A stretch of DNA of 64,000 nt, from positions 1 to 64,000 of the forward strand of contig NZ_JAPYPG010000005.1 of assembly GCF_029937755.1 (NCBI RefSeq), given 5' to 3'. Below the pieces are notes generated by a model, which was given only the letters and a program-made list of their open reading frames with translations, ran no database searches and was not told where the DNA came from. Every line of letters starts with the position of its first letter. Positions within the stretch are counted from its first letter, which is position 1. The DNA comes from Henriciella sp. (GTDB taxonomy: Bacteria; Pseudomonadota; Alphaproteobacteria; Caulobacterales; Hyphomonadaceae). A program made the position numbers and the translations under genes. Below, piece by piece: positions 44,514 to 53,581 of this stretch.

Positions 44514-44878
44514 AAGCCATCCCTGTAGCCCTGTCGGCTGCCGCGCTCGCCCTGCCAGCGCATGCGGCCGAAATCACGAACCTAAACCCGACCGTCTTCC
44601 TGGCCGCGATCTTCGCGCTCGCCTGCTTTGTCGGTTACTACGTCGTCTGGTCGGTGACCCCGGCCCTCCACACCCCGCTCATGGCTGTGACCAATGCCAT
44701 TTCGTCAGTGATCATTGTCGGTGCCATCGTGGCAGCGGCATCGGCCACCGACATCAATGGCGGCTGGATTGCCAAGGGACTTGGCGGCTTCGCCGTGCTG
44801 CTCGCCAGCGTCAACATCTTCGGCGGCTTCCTCGTCACCCAGCGCATGCTGGCCATGTACAAGAAGAAGGGGGAGTAA
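44510..44878 (+). CDS. pntAB: NAD(P) transhydrogenase subunit alpha part 2
   Basis: A 122-residue membrane protein with about three helices, corresponding to the C-terminal membrane part of PntA. The conserved segment [20 protein letters not shown] carries the family pattern. The first 20 residues could be a cleavable signal or the first helix. It is coupled to pntAA by a 4-bp overlap and is followed 3 bp later by pntB. Confidence 0.94.
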   Translation: MKAIPVALSAAALALPAHAAEITNLNPTVFLAAIFALACFVGYYVVWSVTPALHTPLMAVTNAISSVIIVGAIVAAASATDINGGWIAKGLGGFAVLLASVNIFGGFLVTQRMLAMYKKKGE

Positions 44879-44881
44879 ACC

Positions 44882-46300
44882 GTGGAACAGTTTCAAAACA
44901 CATGGGCGCCGCTTCTCTATCTTGTCGCGGGCATGCTCTTCATCCTCGCGCTGCGGGGGCTTTCGAGCCCGGCCACAGCGCGCAAGGGTAATCGCAATGG
45001 CATGATCGGCATGGCCATTGCCGTGGCCACCACACTCGCCCTGCTGTGGGAGAGCCTTGATGTCACCACATGGGGCATCCTCATCGGCGCGGTTGCTGTC
45101 GGTGGCGTGGTCGGCGCGATTACCGCCCGCCGCATCGCCATGACGGCCATGCCGCAGCTTGTCGCGGCCTTCCACTCGCTTGTCGGCCTCGCCGCCGTGC
45201 TTGTGGCCGCTGCCGCACTCTACGCGCCGCTCGGCTTCGGCATCGGCGTGGTGGGCGACATCAACATGGTGTCCCTGATCGAGCTGTCGGTCGGCTCCGC
45301 CATTGGCGCGCTGACCTTCACCGGCTCGGTGATCGCCTTCGCCAAGCTCAACGGCAACATGTCGGGCTCTCCGATCCTGCTGCCGGCCCGTCACCTGCTG
45401 AACATCGCACTGGCAGCCGGTATCGTGGCGCTTGTCGTTGTCCTGATCCTGTCGAGCGGTGCAGCCACCTGGGCCTTCTGGGCGCTGACGGTGCTCGCGC
45501 TCATCCTCGGCATCACGCTAATTATCCCGATCGGTGGCGCGGACATGCCGGTCGTGGTCTCGATGCTGAACTCGTATTCGGGTTGGGCCGCGGCCGCGCT
45601 GGGCTTCACGCTCGGCAATTTCGCCCTGATCATCACCGGCGCGCTGGTCGGCTCTTCGGGTGCGATCCTGTCCTACATCATGTGCAAGGGCATGAACCGC
45701 AGCTTTATCTCGGTCATCCTCGGCGGCTTCGGGGCCGACGATGATGGCGGGGCAGCTGCAGGTGCGGATGTCGACCGTCCGTTCAAGCAGGGCTCTGCCG
45801 ACGATGCGGCCTTCATCATGAAGAACGCATCCAAGGTCATCATCGTGCCAGGCTACGGCATGGCGGTGGCGCAGGCCCAGCACGCGCTCAAGGAAATGGC
45901 CGAACTCCTCAAGGAGGAAGGTGTGGAGGTGAAATATGCCATCCACCCGGTCGCCGGCCGTATGCCGGGCCACATGAACGTGCTGCTCGCTGAAGCGCAG
46001 GTGCCGTATGACGAAGTGTTCGAGCTGGAAGACATCAATTCCGAGTTCAACACCGCCGACGTCGCCTTCGTGATCGGCGCCAATGACGTGACCAACCCGG
46101 CCGCCAAGACCGACACGTCATCGCCGATCTACGGCATGCCCGTCCTCGACGTGGAGAATGCCGGCACGGTGCTCTTCATCAAGCGCTCAATGGGATCCGG
46201 CTATGCCGGCATCCAGAATGAGCTGTTCTTCAAGGACAACACGATGATGCTGCTGTCCGATGCGAAGAAGATGGTCGAGAACATCGTCAAAGCGCTCTAG
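44882..46300 (+). CDS. pntB: NAD(P) transhydrogenase subunit beta
   Basis: The 472-residue beta subunit has about eight membrane helices followed by the NADP(H)-binding domain III. Key features are AAFHSLVGLAAVLVA, the domain III motif VPGYGMAVAQAQHALKEMAE, HPVAGRMPGHMNVLLAEA, and IGANDVTNPAAKTD. The start is GTG, 3 bp after pntAB. A strong terminator lies 25 bp downstream, ending the three-gene operon. Confidence 0.96.
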   Translation: MEQFQNTWAPLLYLVAGMLFILALRGLSSPATARKGNRNGMIGMAIAVATTLALLWESLDVTTWGILIGAVAVGGVVGAITARRIAMTAMPQLVAAFHSLVGLAAVLVAAAALYAPLGFGIGVVGDINMVSLIELSVGSAIGALTFTGSVIAFAKLNGNMSGSPILLPARHLLNIALAAGIVALVVVLILSSGAATWAFWALTVLALILGITLIIPIGGADMPVVVSMLNSYSGWAAAALGFTLGNFALIITGALVGSSGAILSYIMCKGMNRSFISVILGGFGADDDGGAAAGADVDRPFKQGSADDAAFIMKNASKVIIVPGYGMAVAQAQHALKEMAELLKEEGVEVKYAIHPVAGRMPGHMNVLLAEAQVPYDEVFELEDINSEFNTADVAFVIGANDVTNPAAKTDTSSPIYGMPVLDVENAGTVLFIKRSMGSGYAGIQNELFFKDNTMMLLSDAKKMVENIVKAL

Positions 46301-46324
46301 TGGCTGACGCGACTACGCAAACGA

Positions 46325-46354
46325 AAAGCCCGGCCGCTCTGGCCGGGCTTTTTT
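46325..46354 (+). terminator. Intrinsic terminator of the pnt operon
   Basis: AAAGCCCGGCC and GGCCGGGCTTT form an 11-bp stem around GCTCT, followed by TTTTG on the plus strand. Confidence 0.9.
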
Positions 46355-46383
46355 GTCTGTCACGCGCCGCGAAATGGGCCGGG

Positions 46384-47169
46384 CTACATCGCTGCCCGTT
46401 TCAGCTCCTGCCCTTCCGGCCAGTCGATTGGCGGCAGGGCGTCCAGCGCAGGCCGGGCGAAGAAATAGCCCTGCATCAGCTCCACGCCATATGACTGAAG
46501 CGTCTCGAACTCGGCGAGCGTCTCGATGCCTTCGCAGATGGGCCGGACTCCAAGCTGCGCGGCAATATCGAGAATACCCTTCACAATGACCTGCTTGGGC
46601 TGGTTCTGGTCGATGTCCCGGATGAGGTTCATGTCCAGCTTCACGAAGTCAGGCTGGAACTCGGCGAGAAGGTTCATCCCGGCATACCCGGCGCCAAAAT
46701 CGTCAATGGCGGTCGCGAAACCCATGGACCGGTAGACGCGGAGGATGTTGAGCAGGTGATCGGTGTCGATCTGCTCGCCCTCGGTGAACTCGAAAATGAT
46801 CCTGTCGAGCGGAAAGCCGGTCTGCATGGCGATCGCAAGCGTCTGACGGATACAGGCGCGCGGCTCATAGACGGCATTCGGCAGGAAGTTGATGGAGAGA
46901 AATGGCTTGTCAGCCGCCGTTTTCATGCCGAGGTCGACTGACTGGCCAATCGCCTTCGTGCGGCATTGCTGGTCGAAGGAATAGCGCGTTTCCTCTGTGA
47001 CCCGGGAGAGCACCTCTCCGGCGCCTTCCCCTTTTGCCCCACGCACCAGCGCTTCATAGGCAAAGACCGAGCGGGTCGAGGAATCGATAATTGGCTGGAA
47101 TGCCATTGTTATCGCGAAATCGGCTGGCGGCGTGTTCCGGCAGCGTCCGCAATCAGTCGTTGTCATCAT
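46384..47169 (-). CDS. EAL-domain cyclic-di-GMP phosphodiesterase-like protein
   Basis: This 261-residue stand-alone EAL domain has the catalytic set intact: EALVRG, NFLPN, FEFTEGE, IDDFGAGYAGMN, VKLDMNLIRD, CEGIE and MQGYFFARP. It should hydrolyse c-di-GMP to pGpG. A short N-terminal CGRCRNTPP adds a CxxC pair that might sense redox or bind metal. The frame extends 33 codons upstream, but the ATG at 47169 has GGAG at ideal spacing. No GGDEF domain is attached or adjacent. Confidence 0.88.
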   Translation of the reverse strand: MMTTTDCGRCRNTPPADFAITMAFQPIIDSSTRSVFAYEALVRGAKGEGAGEVLSRVTEETRYSFDQQCRTKAIGQSVDLGMKTAADKPFLSINFLPNAVYEPRACIRQTLAIAMQTGFPLDRIIFEFTEGEQIDTDHLLNILRVYRSMGFATAIDDFGAGYAGMNLLAEFQPDFVKLDMNLIRDIDQNQPKQVIVKGILDIAAQLGVRPICEGIETLAEFETLQSYGVELMQGYFFARPALDALPPIDWPEGQELKRAAM

Positions 47170-47242
47170 CTCTGCTCCATAACGCGGAGACAAAGGATAG
47201 GCCTGGGCGATTACTGAAATGTTTCCAAAGAATTTTTCTCTC

Positions 47243-47282
47243 CCCCGCAAATAAAAGGCCCGGCACAATTGGCCGGGCCTTT
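47243..47282 (-). terminator. Intrinsic terminator after the DUF885 gene
   Basis: On the minus strand AAAGGCCCGG and CCGGGCCTTT form a stem followed by TTATTTGC, 26 bp past the stop of the DUF885 gene. Confidence 0.85.
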
Positions 47283-47307
47283 CTTCAACCTCGTCGATGA
47301 CGGGAGG

Positions 47308-49131
47308 CTACTCGCCGAAAACGGCGTGGGCTTCCTCCTCATCCATCATGGCCTGGCGGACCTGCGGAATGTTGGGGCCGCCATAGGACAGGAATTCATC
47401 GTGGAACGCCTTCCAGCCCTCGGTGCCTTCCGCATCCGGGTAATTCGCCGCAACCCAGTCATTGCGCAGCTTGCGGATCATCAGCTTGCCCATCGTGTAG
47501 TTGAGATAAGCCGGATCATATGTCCCGCGGGCGGCCTGCTGGGTGGCATTGCCCTTGTCGATATAGCACTCCTTACGGAACAGCTCGTAGCTGTCGTCCA
47601 CGCTCCAGCCCTGGGTATGCAGACCGATGGTGGAGAGATAGCGGCAGTTACGCAGCAGCGCGTTCGATAGCTGGCCGATCTTGGTTTCGGGGTCACCATC
47701 ATGCAGGCCGGCATCGATCATCATCTCTTCGGTATAGTGCGCCCAGCCTTCAGCGAAGGCATAGCCGACGAACATCTGCCCGAAGACCGAATCCGACCGG
47801 TTGGCATGCAGGAAGTTCAGGAAGTGGCCGGGCCAGACTTCGTGGATCGTCGTGCCGAGCAGGTCCATCTTGCCGGGGATGTATTCGGCCCGCGTGGCCT
47901 CGTCCCAGGTCGGGTCCGGCGGCGAGATATAGTAGACCGACGGCATGCCTTCCTCATAAGGCCCGGGGATCGAGATATAGGCCGAGTTCTGGCGCCGGTA
48001 GGGTGGCGATTCCTCGACCAGCGCTTCCTCCGTGCCCGGGATCGAGACGAGATCCTTCTCGATCAGGAACTGTTTCAGTGCCGGCAGGGAGTCGCGGGCT
48101 TCCTGCACAGGGCCCTCTTCCGGCTTGTTGGCCGCCATCTTGGCCATGCAGTCCACCATATCGGCGCCCGGGGCGAACACGCTGCAGGCCTCGGCAAGCG
48201 CGTTCTGGTTGGCCTTCAGGTCGGCCCGGCCGATCGCTTCCAGCTCTTCGAGCGAGATATCGACACCTTCGGTGAGCCGGATCATGTTGGAGAACTTTTC
48301 GGCACCGAGCGCATAGCCGTCATCGGTGCCCGGCTCGGACTCGATATAGTCGGCGACCGAGCGCATCGCGGCGGCGGCCTCTTCGACGACCGCGTCATAT
48401 TCCGCCTGCAGGGCTTCATCCTCGACCTCGGCAAACGTATCCTTCGCGCCGCCTTCATAGTGATCGGCCAGTCCGTTGAAGCCGGCGGTGCCGAGCTTCA
48501 CATAGGTTGCGGGCATCGGGACCTTCAGGTTCGCCTTCACCTGCTCTGCGGCAGCCGGGACATTTTTGGCATATTCGATGAACGCCTTCATCCGGGTCTC
48601 GGCGTCGGCATAGGGCCGCGCGACGTAGACGCTGGGACCGAGCGGTCCGAGATAGAAGGACGGGTTGAGGTGAGGCTGGTCGGCTTCGACCAGCCAGAAC
48701 AGCTCACCTTTCATCGTATTGATGAAATACTGGCGCTCGAAGGCGTCGGCCTCGCTGAGGCCGTCAGGATCGATCGCTTCGGCGCGGGCGATCATGTCTT
48801 CGCGAAGATCGACCTGTTCCTGCAGACCGGCCGGGCTCCAGTCCGGAAGCTGGCCGTCAAACTCGTGCTTGCCCTGCGAGATCGCAAAGGTCGGATTGAG
48901 TTCGAAATAGGCGTCGAGGAATTCGGCCATGAAGGCATCCCAAGACTCAGTCTCGGCCATCTCATCGGGGGTCGCAGCTGGCGGACTGGTTTCCTGTGTC
49001 TGCCCCGCAGCGCTCTGGTCCAGGCTCTGCTCAACCCCGTCATAGGGGCCGTCAGGGGTGGTGTCGTTGGCCGTGCACGCCGCCATGAGCGCGATAGCTG
49101 ATGTGGCGGCGAATAGTCCTCGGAATATCAT
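47308..49131 (-). CDS. DUF885-family metallopeptidase-like lipoprotein
   Basis: The 607-residue protein has a lipoprotein signal (ATSAIALMAAC), a Thr/Pro/Gln-rich linker to about residue 45, and the DUF885 domain. The signature HEVWPGHFLNFLHA (HExxPGH, zincin-like) is followed by AFAEGWAHYTEEMMID with the probable third ligand. Relatives include proteins annotated as dipeptidyl or carboxypeptidase-like, and peptide hydrolysis at the envelope is likely but unproven. An ATG 10 codons earlier lacks a Shine-Dalgarno, so 49131 is used. Confidence 0.85.
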   Translation of the reverse strand: MIFRGLFAATSAIALMAACTANDTTPDGPYDGVEQSLDQSAAGQTQETSPPAATPDEMAETESWDAFMAEFLDAYFELNPTFAISQGKHEFDGQLPDWSPAGLQEQVDLREDMIARAEAIDPDGLSEADAFERQYFINTMKGELFWLVEADQPHLNPSFYLGPLGPSVYVARPYADAETRMKAFIEYAKNVPAAAEQVKANLKVPMPATYVKLGTAGFNGLADHYEGGAKDTFAEVEDEALQAEYDAVVEEAAAAMRSVADYIESEPGTDDGYALGAEKFSNMIRLTEGVDISLEELEAIGRADLKANQNALAEACSVFAPGADMVDCMAKMAANKPEEGPVQEARDSLPALKQFLIEKDLVSIPGTEEALVEESPPYRRQNSAYISIPGPYEEGMPSVYYISPPDPTWDEATRAEYIPGKMDLLGTTIHEVWPGHFLNFLHANRSDSVFGQMFVGYAFAEGWAHYTEEMMIDAGLHDGDPETKIGQLSNALLRNCRYLSTIGLHTQGWSVDDSYELFRKECYIDKGNATQQAARGTYDPAYLNYTMGKLMIRKLRNDWVAANYPDAEGTEGWKAFHDEFLSYGGPNIPQVRQAMMDEEEAHAVFGE

Positions 49132-49228
49132 GAGTATAAGCTCCCTTGAAAATCCCTGCATCCGGCAGGGAGGAGCCTTACTGTTAACAGCCCACAGCCC
49201 GCGGCCAAGCCCGGAGCATGTTGTTCAA

Positions 49229-49255
49229 CAAAAACCCGGCCTCGAAAGGCCGGGT
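49229..49255 (-). terminator. Intrinsic terminator after the 109-residue gene
   Basis: On the minus strand ACCCGGCCT and AGGCCGGGT enclose TTCG and run into TTTTTG, 10 bp after the stop at 49265. Confidence 0.85.
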
Positions 49256-49264
49256 CCGAAAGCG

Positions 49265-49594
49265 CTATTTCTTCGGTTCCACATCAGGATCTGTGACCGA
49301 ATAGGCATCTTCCAGAATGTGCCCGTCGGGCTTCTTCTTCATGGCGGCATGCTTGCCGATCTGGGTGCTCGAGGCATCGTCCATATCGTCGTTCGGCGCA
49401 TTCGGCAGGCGCTCGTCTTCCATGCTGGTGACGAGATCGGCGTCGTGCTCCTGCTGGTCGGCAACGGGCGAGCCATCCTTGTAGCCGGCATTGGCCGTGG
49501 ACTGGTCCTCGACGTCCTCACCCTTCTTGAAGCCTTCGCCATAACCGCGCTGGCGTTCGACTTCTTCTACTCTCTGATGGTCGCGATCGGCCAT
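49265..49594 (-). CDS. Small hydrophilic protein, unknown
   Basis: This 109-residue protein is highly charged with no membrane segment and no cysteine. It contains RGYGEGFKKGEDVEDQST and a lysine-rich MKKKPDGHILEDAY near the end. GAAGGAGATGACCC before the ATG is a strong start signal, and a terminator follows closely, so it is a genuine monocistronic gene. Composition resembles disordered stress proteins, but no family is recognised. Confidence 0.7.
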   Translation of the reverse strand: MADRDHQRVEEVERQRGYGEGFKKGEDVEDQSTANAGYKDGSPVADQQEHDADLVTSMEDERLPNAPNDDMDDASSTQIGKHAAMKKKPDGHILEDAYSVTDPDVEPKK

Positions 49595-49727
49595 GGGTCA
49601 TCTCCTTCGTGTTTGCTGCCAATGAAACGGGCAGCCAGGCAGCGAAGTTCCGCACAAGGGCAAGGGAGGCGGCAGTCTTCCGGTAAACCGTGGACAGATC
49701 CCGCGACGCGCGCCATGACGTTGGGTA

Positions 49728-50927
49728 ATGGGGCGCGCACGATCTATTGCAATTTGTGGAGCCGGAATTGGCGGCCTTGCTGCGGCCATCGGCCTGGCGC
49801 GCCAGGGACATCGTATTACGCTTCTCGACCAGTTCGATACGCCGGCGCCAGTTGGCTCTGGCCTGATGCTGCAGGCGACGGGGCTCGCGGTTCTGGAGCA
49901 GCTTGGCCTGGGAGGCGAGGTTCGTCAGCTGGGCAGTCCGCTGACCCGGCTCTGGGGCCTGACGACACCCTCCAACCGGCCCGTGCTCGATGTCCGGTTC
50001 GAGCATCTGCGTCCCGGCCTGATCGGTCTCGGGGTCCAGCGCGCCATGCTGTTCAACCTGCTGCACCGTACTGCGCTGGAAGACGGGGTCGAGATCCTGA
50101 CGTCACGACGTATTGAAAGCGTCGACCCGTCATCCGGCGACATCATGCTTGAGACGGGTGAATTCCTGGCCGGTTTTGATCTTGTCATCGATGCGCTCGG
50201 CGTGCGCTCGCCTCTCACACGAGCACCGAAGCAGGAACTCGCCTATGGTGCCCTCTGGGCCACCTTGCCCTGGCCGGCAGGCGGCCCCTTCAAGCCGGAC
50301 GCGCTGGAGCAGCGCTACAAGGCCGCCCGGCAGATGGCCGGCGTCATGGCCTCGGGGCGGCTTGAGCCACACGGCCCAGTCAGCCTCACCTATTTCTGGT
50401 CCATCCGCCGCGACGCAGAGGCGGCGTGGCGCGACGCCCCGCTCGACCGCTGGAAGGCGGACGCCCGCGCCCTGTGGCCGGAAACCGAAAGCCTGCTCGA
50501 CCAGATCACACATCACGACCAGCTCACCTTCGCGCGCTACCGCCACCGCACGCATCGCCAGCCGGTCAGCGGCCCAAAGCTCGTCCATATCGGCGATGCC
50601 TGGCACGCGGCCTCGCCGCAGCTCGGCCAGGGCGCGAACATGGCGCTGCTCGATGCCCATGCGCTTTGCCTGACGCTGGAGGAGGCCGGCGATATTCCCA
50701 ACACCCTTGCCCGCTACGCCGCCTTGCGCCGTAACCATATCCGCCTCTATCAGGCGATGAGCTGGCTTTTCACACCGGTCTATCAGGGCGATGGCCGGGT
50801 GGTGCCCTTCCTGCGCGACTATCTTGCTGCCCCTCTCAGCCACGTGCCGCCCGCGCCGAAAGCGCTCGCCGCCATGGTCACCGGGGCCTTCGGCGCCCCA
50901 CTCAAGCGCCTCGGCCTCAGGCCCTGA
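49728..50927 (+). CDS. FAD-dependent aromatic-ring monooxygenase-like protein
   Basis: The 399-residue group A flavoprotein has the ADP-binding motif ICGAGIGGLAAAIGLARQGH, the family's VIDALGVRS in place of the DG motif, and the FAD ribityl-binding GDAWHAASPQLGQGANMALL. Such enzymes hydroxylate aromatic substrates or ubiquinone precursors (UbiH-like) or act as halogenase relatives; the substrate is not identifiable. It lies 68 bp before the AceE-like gene on the same strand. Confidence 0.82.
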   Translation: MGRARSIAICGAGIGGLAAAIGLARQGHRITLLDQFDTPAPVGSGLMLQATGLAVLEQLGLGGEVRQLGSPLTRLWGLTTPSNRPVLDVRFEHLRPGLIGLGVQRAMLFNLLHRTALEDGVEILTSRRIESVDPSSGDIMLETGEFLAGFDLVIDALGVRSPLTRAPKQELAYGALWATLPWPAGGPFKPDALEQRYKAARQMAGVMASGRLEPHGPVSLTYFWSIRRDAEAAWRDAPLDRWKADARALWPETESLLDQITHHDQLTFARYRHRTHRQPVSGPKLVHIGDAWHAASPQLGQGANMALLDAHALCLTLEEAGDIPNTLARYAALRRNHIRLYQAMSWLFTPVYQGDGRVVPFLRDYLAAPLSHVPPAPKALAAMVTGAFGAPLKRLGLRP

Positions 50928-50995
50928 TCTGGACCCGGCCTTGCGGCCATGCGAAGACGCACACTCCCCTTGGTTGCAAATGCAAAGAGTGCCAG

Positions 50996-53386
50996 ATGCC
51001 TGCCGATCTCGACATGCTGAAGACCATCGAACAGCGCCTTCTCTGGCTGTCTGCCTGGACGGTCCACAATGCGAACAACATTCGCAAGAAGGAGGACGGC
51101 GCGATCAAGGTCGGCGGCCACCAGGCCTCCTGCGCCTCGATGACGCCGATCATGACGGCGCTCTATTTCAACACGCTGAAGCCGGAAGACCGCGTCGCGG
51201 TAAAGCCGCATGCCTCGCCGGTCTTCCACGCCATGCAGTACCTGATGGGCAACCAGACGCGCGAGAAGCTCGAAGCCTTTCGCGGCTGGGGCGGTGCGCA
51301 ATCCTATCCGAGCCGCACCAAGGACGTCGACGATGTCGACTTCTCGACAGGCTCGGTCGGCCTTGGCGTCGCGGCCACCGCCTTCAACTCGCTGGTGCAG
51401 GACTATATCGCCGCCAAGGACTGGCTCGGCGACAGGCCGCTCGGCCGCCAGGTCGCGCTTGTGGGTGATGCGGAACTCGATGAAGGCAATGTGTATGAGT
51501 GCCTGCAGGAAGGCTGGAAGCACGACCTGCGCAACACATGGTGGGTGATCGACTATAACCGCCAGAGCCTCGACGGCGTCGTGCATGAGGGCCTGTGGGA
51601 GAAGATCGACGCCATCTTCAAGGCGTTCGGCTGGCGCACCGTCGTGCTGCGCCATGGCGTCCTGCAACGCGAAGCCTTCAAGGAACCCGGTGGCGAGGCG
51701 CTGAAGGAATGGATCCAGACCTGTCCGAACATGGACTATTCCGCCCTCACCTATAAAGGCGGCGCCGCCTGGCGCGAACGCCTGATGAACGATATCGGCG
51801 ATCAGGGCGACGTCACCAAACTGCTCGACAAGCGCTCCGACGAAGACCTCGACGCGCTGATGAACAATCTCGGCGGCCAGTGCCTGAAGACCCTCACCGA
51901 GGCCTTCGATTCCATCGATGACGACACCCCGACCGTCTTCCTCGCCTACACCATCAAGGGCTGGCAGACCCCGCTCGCCGGGCACAAGGACAATCATGGC
52001 GGCATCATGAACAAGCCGCAATTCGCCGACTTCCAGAAGCAGATGGGCGTGCCAGAAGGCGAGGAATGGGAGCCCTTCGCCACGGTCGATGACGAGGACG
52101 CGCTGAAAGCCTTCCTCGACACTGTCCCCTTCTTCGCCAAGGGCACGCGCCGTTACACCGCGCCGGAAGTGAAAAGCCCCGGCCCTGTCTGGCTGGATGA
52201 CCGCGAACTCGCCACACAGGCCGGCTTCGGCAAGATCCTCGACGGCCTCGCCAAGTCGAAATCAGAGCTCGCCGACCGCATCGTTACCATGTCACCGGAC
52301 GTGACCAGCTCCACCAACCTCTCCGGCTGGGTGAACCGCCGCTCGCTGTTTGCCCGCCGCGAGGTCTCCGACACCTTCAAGGAACAGTCCATCCCGTCGA
52401 CCCAGAAATGGGAGTTCTCCCCCGAGGGCCAGCATTTCGAGCTTGGCATCGCCGAGATGAACCTCTTCCTCCTGCTCGGACAGGCCGGTCTGGCGCACTC
52501 CCATTTCGGAGAGCGCCTCATCCCCATCGGCACGCTGTATGATCCCTTCATCGCGCGCGGCCTCGATGCGCTGAACTATGCCTGCTACCAGGATGCCCGC
52601 TTCATCGTGGCGGGCACGCCGTCCGGCATCACGCTCGCCCCGGAAGGCGGCGCGCACCAGTCCGTCGGCACCCAGCTTATCGGCATGAGCCAGGACGGGC
52701 TTGTGAGCTTCGAGCCGGCCTTCCTCGACGAGCTGTCCATCATCATGGACTGGAGCTTCGACTATCTGCAGCGCTCCGGCGAGAACGATCCGGATGAGCG
52801 CACCTGGCTGCGCGACGAGACCGGCGGGTCGGTCTACCTCCGCCTCTCCACACGCCCCATCGAACAGCTCGGCCCCCGCAACCGCGACGATGAGGAATTC
52901 CGCCGCGGCGTGGTCGACGGCGCCTACTGGCTGCGCGAACCGGGACCGAATTGCGAGGTCGTCATCGCCTATCAGGGCGTCATCGCCCCGGAAGCCATCG
53001 AGGCGGCCGGGCGCATCGGCAATGATCGCCGCGACATCGGCGTCCTCGCCGTGACCTCGGCAGACCGTCTCAACTCAGGCTGGACCGCCGCCCGCCGCGC
53101 CCGCGCCCGTGGCCACAGCTCCGCCGAGAGCCAGATCGAGCGCCTCATGGCCAAGGTCCCGCGCGACGCGACCCTGATCACGGTCACCGACGGCCACCCC
53201 GCCACCCTCGCCTGGATCGGCTCGGTCGCCGGCCACATGACGGCTCCATTGGGCGTCGAACACTTCGGCCAGACCGGCACCATCCCGGACCTGCACCGCC
53301 ACTACCAGATCGACACGGACGCCATCGTGAACGCGGCGCAGAATCTCAGTGCGGGGCGGCGGATCAGGCTGGCGGCCAAGCCGTAG
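50996..53386 (+). CDS. AceE-type thiamine diphosphate-dependent enzyme
   Basis: At 796 residues this resembles the homodimeric pyruvate dehydrogenase E1/transketolase superfamily. The thiamine diphosphate motif is VGDAELDEGNVYECLQEGW. The central transketolase-like domain has FELGIAEMNLFLLLGQAGLA with the cofactor-activating Glu, followed by GGAHQSVGTQLIGM. It is shorter than E. coli AceE (887). No E2 or E3 gene lies nearby and alphaproteobacteria usually use the PdhA/PdhB heterodimer, so this is probably a paralogue with another 2-oxoacid or ketol-transfer substrate. Confidence 0.78.
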   Translation: MPADLDMLKTIEQRLLWLSAWTVHNANNIRKKEDGAIKVGGHQASCASMTPIMTALYFNTLKPEDRVAVKPHASPVFHAMQYLMGNQTREKLEAFRGWGGAQSYPSRTKDVDDVDFSTGSVGLGVAATAFNSLVQDYIAAKDWLGDRPLGRQVALVGDAELDEGNVYECLQEGWKHDLRNTWWVIDYNRQSLDGVVHEGLWEKIDAIFKAFGWRTVVLRHGVLQREAFKEPGGEALKEWIQTCPNMDYSALTYKGGAAWRERLMNDIGDQGDVTKLLDKRSDEDLDALMNNLGGQCLKTLTEAFDSIDDDTPTVFLAYTIKGWQTPLAGHKDNHGGIMNKPQFADFQKQMGVPEGEEWEPFATVDDEDALKAFLDTVPFFAKGTRRYTAPEVKSPGPVWLDDRELATQAGFGKILDGLAKSKSELADRIVTMSPDVTSSTNLSGWVNRRSLFARREVSDTFKEQSIPSTQKWEFSPEGQHFELGIAEMNLFLLLGQAGLAHSHFGERLIPIGTLYDPFIARGLDALNYACYQDARFIVAGTPSGITLAPEGGAHQSVGTQLIGMSQDGLVSFEPAFLDELSIIMDWSFDYLQRSGENDPDERTWLRDETGGSVYLRLSTRPIEQLGPRNRDDEEFRRGVVDGAYWLREPGPNCEVVIAYQGVIAPEAIEAAGRIGNDRRDIGVLAVTSADRLNSGWTAARRARARGHSSAESQIERLMAKVPRDATLITVTDGHPATLAWIGSVAGHMTAPLGVEHFGQTGTIPDLHRHYQIDTDAIVNAAQNLSAGRRIRLAAKP

Positions 53387-53581
53387 CGCTTCCACCCGTC
53401 ATCCCCGCTGTCGCACGGCGAAAGGCCGCGACCGGCAGAAAATCGCCCATCGCGGATATTATGCGGTAAGAGTCCCTCCTACAGGCTCGGTTTGCGAGGC
53501 GAGCCAAGGCCATGCCAGCACCTGCCAGGGGACCATCGCCCCCCTGCAGGCCGGCAGGGCAGAAAGGAAAGTGGGGGCAGG

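Noticed and set aside
47701-49101. 466-codon plus-strand frame opposite the DUF885 gene
   Set aside because: The minus-strand frame has a lipoprotein signal, HExxPGH motif and terminator; the plus-strand frame is a shadow.
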